DNA from: a virus
Strand: one strand, 5' to 3'
Virus record (IMG/VR): IMGVR_UViG_3300047564_000188
Location: 1-26,386 of that record
Length of the DNA: 26,386 nt
The notes beneath the pieces are model-generated. The model saw only the letters and a program-made list of their open reading frames with translations, was not told the DNA's origin and did no database searches. The position numbers and the translations under genes are program-made. Shown piece after piece: positions 22,688 to 26,386 of this stretch (positions are counted from its first letter, which is position 1; every line of letters begins with the position of its first letter).

Positions 22688-25087
22688 ATGGCAAAGACAA
22701 AGATCTCTGAGTTTTCCTCAACTCCAGGCAATAACACCGACATAGACGGTATTGACATTGCCGAGGGTTGTGCGCCTAGTAACATCAACAATGCTATACG
22801 GGAGTTGATGAGTCAGCTTAAGAATCAACAAGCTGGGCTCGATGGCGACACGTTTACCTCTTCTGACGTTCTTACAATCCAAGGAGTAGCGGCTAATGCA
22901 GGCCGCATTCGACTAGGCGAGGACAGCGACAACGGAACAAGCTACACAGAGTTACGCGCTGCCGCTTCATTAGCCTCTAATGTCACATTCGTACTTCCCT
23001 CTGCTGATGGCGCTGCTAGTTCGATTGTGCAAACGGATGGGTCTGGTAATTTATCGTTCCAATCCTCTACCGGAACAGGTAATGTTGTAAGGGCATCTTC
23101 CCCGACACTAACAACGCCAGACCTTGGCACTCCTTCTGCTGTCAATCTAACTAACGCCACGGGCCTCCCGACTTCTGGCATAACCGGATTGGGTACGGGT
23201 GTAGCTACAGCTTTAGCTAACAACGTAGGCTCTTCTGGAGCCTTTACAACGTTTAACGGCGCGATGGGAACACCATCGAGCATTACCCTCACCAATGCTT
23301 CAGGAATGCCCCTGTCAGGCGTTACGGGGCTAGGCACTAACGTAGCAACTGCTCTGGGCATATCAGTAGGTTCTGCTGGCGCATTTGTCACGACATCGGG
23401 GTCTGGTGCGACAGGCACTTGGAATATCGACATCCTTGGTAATGCGGGGACGGTTACCAACGGTGTCGTTACGACAGGATCTTATGCAAATCCTTCTTGG
23501 ATAACTTCTCTAGCCGCGTCTAAGTTGACGGGTTCTATTCCTATTTCAGCGGGTGGTACAGGTCAGTCTGACAAGACATCAGCGTTTGACGCATTAGCCC
23601 CGTCAACAACAAAGGGCGATGTCATTGCTCACACAGGAACAGACAATGTTCGTGTTCCGGTAGGTGCAGACGGTCAGGTTCTTATAGCTGACTCAACACA
23701 AACCACAGGCGTTAAGTGGGGCTCTGTTACTGGTGTCGGTACAGTCACTTCTGTTGGTATCTCTCCCCCTGCATTCTTAACAGCGGGTTCTGCGGTAACG
23801 AGTTCAGGAAATATCTCGCTTACCTATTCAGGTACGGCCATCCCGATCACTTCCGGGGGTACAGGGTTAACTGCTTTAGGAACGGCTGGACAGGTTCTCA
23901 GGGTTAACTCTGGCGGGACAGCATTAGAGTACGGTGCGGCTGTAGGTGTTGGTGATGTAGTTGGCCCTGCAAGCTCTGTTAGTAATGAGATTGCATTGTT
24001 TGACGGGACTACCGGAAAAACAATCAAGGCAGCAACGACCACAGGCGTATTAAAAGCTACATCCGGTGTGCTTAGTGCTGCGGTTGCCGGTACGGATTAC
24101 TTAGCTCCAGGTGGTGCGTTAGGCACTCCATCTTCAGCCAATCTATCTAACGCTACCAATTACAGCGTCACCAACCTTGCAAACCTTGGTACTGGGATTG
24201 CTACAGCACTTGGTCAGTCGGTAGGAACGTCGGGGGCCCCTGTACTTTTTAACGGGGCACTAGGAACGCCTAGTTCAGGAACGTTAACCAACGCCACAGG
24301 GCTACCAATAAGCACAGGTGTCTCAGGTTTAGGTACTGGCGTTGCGACTGCCCTTGGTTTAACAGTAGGGACGACTGGTGGTGTTGTTGCTTATGACGGC
24401 GATCTTGGAACGCCTTCAGCCGCAACCCTCACAAATGCAACGGGCTTACCTCTTTCGTCTGGCATCACGGGGACTCTAGGGGTCTCTAATGGTGGCACAG
24501 GCTTAACGGCTATTGGTACTGCTAATCAGTATCTCAAGGTTAACTCAGGTGCTACTGCGCTTGAGTTTGCAACCTTAACGGCAGGCGATGCTTCCGGCCC
24601 TGGTAGCGCTACCGATAATGCAATTGCTCGATTCGATGGTACGACTGGGAAGCTGATTCAGAACTCGACTGCAACGCTTTCTGATATTGGCCAGGCTGCA
24701 TTCGTTGGGTATGCACGAGTCACTGCTAATACAGGTGCGGGGACATCCGGTTATCTTGAGTTGCAATCGACTGACTCCGGATCTGGAACTAAGACGCTGA
24801 GGATTGAGCCGAGTGCCGCTGCAACGACATCTACTCAAACCTACGTATTCCCAACTGATTATGGGACTGGCGGTCAGTTTTTAAGTACAGACGGATCGGG
24901 AAATTTAAGTTGGGCTACTGCAAGCGGTGGTGGTAGCGGTGGCCCAATACTAGAGTCTCAGATTACAATCGGGCAGAACGTCACGATTTCATCAAACACC
25001 AACGGGTTATCTGTGTCTCCCGTCACGGTTTCGGCAGGTTATTCTGTAACTGTAGGCACAGGCCAAGCCTGGATGATTTTAGGGTGA
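22688..25087 (+). CDS. Tail fibre protein with internal repeats
   Basis: A 799-aa Gly/Ser/Thr-rich protein. The N-terminus MAKTKISEFSSTPGNNTDID, then EGCAPSNINNAIRELMSQLK, is a familiar phage fibre anchor. After a beta-rich part (RLGEDSDNGTSYTELRAA, TFVLPSADGAASS) come tandem units of about 47 residues led by LGTPS-x2-LTNATGLP, near residues 146, 193, 478, 525 and 573. ISAGGTGQSDKT and similar GGTG steps are typical of beta-helical or shaft regions. The end (VTVGTGQAWMILG) may be a tip. A trimeric fibre that binds the host surface is inferred. It starts after GGAGTAATCATG. Confidence 0.85.
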   Translation: MAKTKISEFSSTPGNNTDIDGIDIAEGCAPSNINNAIRELMSQLKNQQAGLDGDTFTSSDVLTIQGVAANAGRIRLGEDSDNGTSYTELRAAASLASNVTFVLPSADGAASSIVQTDGSGNLSFQSSTGTGNVVRASSPTLTTPDLGTPSAVNLTNATGLPTSGITGLGTGVATALANNVGSSGAFTTFNGAMGTPSSITLTNASGMPLSGVTGLGTNVATALGISVGSAGAFVTTSGSGATGTWNIDILGNAGTVTNGVVTTGSYANPSWITSLAASKLTGSIPISAGGTGQSDKTSAFDALAPSTTKGDVIAHTGTDNVRVPVGADGQVLIADSTQTTGVKWGSVTGVGTVTSVGISPPAFLTAGSAVTSSGNISLTYSGTAIPITSGGTGLTALGTAGQVLRVNSGGTALEYGAAVGVGDVVGPASSVSNEIALFDGTTGKTIKAATTTGVLKATSGVLSAAVAGTDYLAPGGALGTPSSANLSNATNYSVTNLANLGTGIATALGQSVGTSGAPVLFNGALGTPSSGTLTNATGLPISTGVSGLGTGVATALGLTVGTTGGVVAYDGDLGTPSAATLTNATGLPLSSGITGTLGVSNGGTGLTAIGTANQYLKVNSGATALEFATLTAGDASGPGSATDNAIARFDGTTGKLIQNSTATLSDIGQAAFVGYARVTANTGAGTSGYLELQSTDSGSGTKTLRIEPSAAATTSTQTYVFPTDYGTGGQFLSTDGSGNLSWATASGGGSGGPILESQITIGQNVTISSNTNGLSVSPVTVSAGYSVTVGTGQAWMILG
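23123..24480 (+). repeat. Coding repeats of about 47-48 codons in the fibre gene
   Basis: Units led by (C/T)T(T/A)GGxACxCC-type DNA begin at 23123, 23264, 24119, 24260 and 24404; spacing is 141, 141 and 144 bases within the clusters. The protein units share LGTPS, NATGLP and GLGTGVATALG. Related codons occur in the next gene near 25438, so the two genes share fibre sequence. Confidence 0.85.
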
Positions 25088-25090
25088 TTT

Positions 25091-25810
25091 ATGAGCAAGA
25101 TTAAACTTCAAGGCAATGCAAGCGGGACGGGAACGACAACGCTTCAGTCTGCCAACACTTCATCTAACACGACGTTCACGCTTCCTGGTACGGATGGTAC
25201 GACAGGCCAAGCCTTAGTTACCGACGGTTCTGGGTCGCTAAGTTTTAGTTCTGTAGGCTCAGGAACGGTAACGACGGTTTCGGTTGTTTCGGCTAACGGC
25301 CTAGCCGGATCAGTTGCAAACGCAAGCACGACTCCAGCGATTACGCTTTCCACCTCGATTACAGGCGTACTCAAGGGTAACGGCACAGCAGTCTCTGCTG
25401 CAACAGCAGGAACGGATTACGTTGCTCCAAGCGGTGCTTTAGGTACACCATCTTCTGGAACGCTATCTAGTTGTACGGTAGATGGTACAAATAAGGTTGG
25501 TTATATCGGTGCGCCACAAAGCACAAACACGACCGTTGCGGCAAGTGATGCAGGCAAGCACATTTACTTCACAGGTGGGTCAACTGCAACGCTTACGGTA
25601 AATACGAACTCCACAACTGCTATTGACGTTGGGACAGTGATTCTTGTGGTCAATAACAACTCTGGAAATCTGACGATCTCTGGTGCTGGCGTTACGTTCC
25701 AGCTTGCAAATGGTTCTACGGGTAACAGGACGGTAGCGACAAAAGGGATGGCGACGATGTTAAAGGTTGCAACCGATACTTGGTATGTTTCTGGAGCGGG
25801 GGTAACCTGA
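25091..25810 (+). CDS. Second tail fibre protein with DAGKHI-type C-terminal domain
   Basis: A 239-aa protein. The front half is fibre-like ([40 protein letters not shown]) and includes [20 protein letters not shown], which is nearly the same as a part of the first fibre (AAVAGTDYLAPGGALGTPS). The second half ([56 protein letters not shown]) is a beta-rich domain often found at the end of phage fibre proteins. It is the likely receptor-binding or capping partner of the first fibre. It starts three bases after the previous stop and overlaps the next gene by one base. Confidence 0.78.
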   Translation: MSKIKLQGNASGTGTTTLQSANTSSNTTFTLPGTDGTTGQALVTDGSGSLSFSSVGSGTVTTVSVVSANGLAGSVANASTTPAITLSTSITGVLKGNGTAVSAATAGTDYVAPSGALGTPSSGTLSSCTVDGTNKVGYIGAPQSTNTTVAASDAGKHIYFTGGSTATLTVNTNSTTAIDVGTVILVVNNNSGNLTISGAGVTFQLANGSTGNRTVATKGMATMLKVATDTWYVSGAGVT

Positions 25811-26386
25811 TGGCTGGCGCACTTACAGCAGCAATTGCAGCGGCGTTTGCAGGTAGTGCCGCTCCATCAAGCGACCAGTACTTTGAATACACCACGCTAC
25901 TGCTTCCTGGCAACGGTACGAATGGCGCACAGAACAATTTATTCTTAGACAGTGGTACGGCTGGCGATGCGGTATTTACGGCTAGCATTTCCGGAACAAC
26001 AATGACGGTTAGTGCTGTAACGTCAGGAACGATTTATGTTGGTTGTTTGATTACTGGTACAGGCGTAACAGCCAACACAACCATTACCGCATTTGGTACA
26101 GGCTCGGGCGGGGTGGGAACTTACACAGTCAGTCAATCTCAAACAGTTGTTAGCACAACCATCACATCCGATGGTTTCCCCATCACCCGCAACGGAAACA
26201 CGACACAGGGTACGTTTAGCCCGTTCTCACAGACTGGGTGGGGGAATTATTTAAGCGGAAGTTCGCAGTATTTGACGGTGGCAGATAGTACAGATTTTGA
26301 CCTGACAAGCGATTACACAATTGAGCTATGGTTTTATCCAAATGTCACAGGCGGCCTTCAACGACTGTTTATGATTGGGGATTACA
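25810..26386 (+). CDS. LamG-like tail protein with inserted domain (3' end beyond window)
   Basis: The first 192 codons of an open frame that starts in a TGATG junction and has no stop before the window ends. The N-terminus is Ala-rich, then [19 protein letters not shown] at about residues 30-48 and [17 protein letters not shown] at about 124-140 with YLTVADS, IELWFYP, as in concanavalin-A-like (LamG) domains of phage tail proteins. Between them, about residues 56-120 read as a separate beta module ([11 protein letters not shown], then [19 protein letters not shown] and TYTVS). Such LamG domains bind sugars or surfaces, so receptor binding is inferred. The full length is unknown. Confidence 0.75.
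   Translation, partial: MAGALTAAIAAAFAGSAAPSSDQYFEYTTLLLPGNGTNGAQNNLFLDSGTAGDAVFTASISGTTMTVSAVTSGTIYVGCLITGTGVTANTTITAFGTGSGGVGTYTVSQSQTVVSTTITSDGFPITRNGNTTQGTFSPFSQTGWGNYLSGSSQYLTVADSTDFDLTSDYTIELWFYPNVTGGLQRLFMIGDY
25975..26169 (+). other. Inserted beta module in the LamG-like gene
   Basis: About 65 codons (residues 56-120) with the pattern [20 protein letters not shown] and [14 protein letters not shown], a small glycine/threonine module that I recall from many unrelated phage tail proteins. It sits exactly between the FLDS strand and the [11 protein letters not shown] strand of the LamG-like domain, which are usually close together. Confidence 0.6.

Noticed and set aside
22942-23460. 172-aa open frame on the - strand in the tail fibre gene
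   Set aside because: Low-complexity Val/Pro/Thr sequence produced by reading the Gly/Thr/Ser repeat backwards; no ribosome site.
23123-24480. Diversity-generating retroelement target in the fibre
   Set aside because: No adenine-specific variation, template repeat or reverse transcriptase is seen; the repeats are ordinary fibre units.

Overview
The window is a stretch of a double-stranded DNA tailed phage genome, most likely a podovirus-like (short-tailed) phage of a Gram-negative host. Nearly every base is coding, all supported genes lie on the + strand, and most neighbours overlap by 1-4 bases (ATGA, TAATG or GTGA junctions) or by about 50 bases. I see no tRNA, integrase, repressor, lysis cassette or DNA polymerase, so this is the late/structural half plus a small part of the early or middle region. 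A betaproteobacterial (freshwater Burkholderiales) host is my guess from the style of the small proteins; nothing in the window proves it.

Layout. (1) 1-352: the 3' end of a possible cut-off gene, an unresolved stretch, and a candidate sigma70-like promoter with a direct repeat. (2) 353-2522: an operon of eight small genes (a stand-alone replication-protein C-terminal-like domain, two WVGLTD-motif paralogues, a DUF5664-like protein, a small winged-helix protein and unknowns), closed by a strong intrinsic terminator at 2546-2572. (3) 2575-6457: accessory genes ahead of packaging: two GT-A type glycosyltransferases, a 42-aa gene, a cysteine-rich protein, three small basic proteins (DUF6496- and DUF6321-like among them), a 416-aa unknown and a 62-aa unknown. 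(4) 6495-14199: packaging and head genes: small terminase, large terminase, P22/SU10-like portal, a 687-aa proline-rich repeat protein, a 78-aa protein, scaffold and DUF5309-type major capsid protein, closed by a second terminator at 14219-14247. (5) 14248-17992: post-capsid genes: a conserved 94-aa protein, a third glycosyltransferase, an SU10-type adaptor, a beta-propeller nozzle protein and a jelly-roll-like tail protein. (6) 17989-22685: a GNAT-like protein and three internal/ejection proteins. (7) 22688-26386: a repeat-rich tail fibre, a second fibre protein, and the start of a LamG-like tail protein that runs off the window.

Together the genes describe DNA packaging into a HK97-fold capsid, a short tail built from adaptor, nozzle and fibres, and a set of ejected proteins that likely carry DNA across the envelope. 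The most unusual points are two terminators whose U-tracts run almost directly into the start codons of the next genes, a repeat protein with polyproline linkers and a tape-measure-like C-terminal motif in a short-tailed phage, an apparent domain insertion inside a LamG-like tail protein, and three different glycosyltransferases spread through the virion gene cluster.
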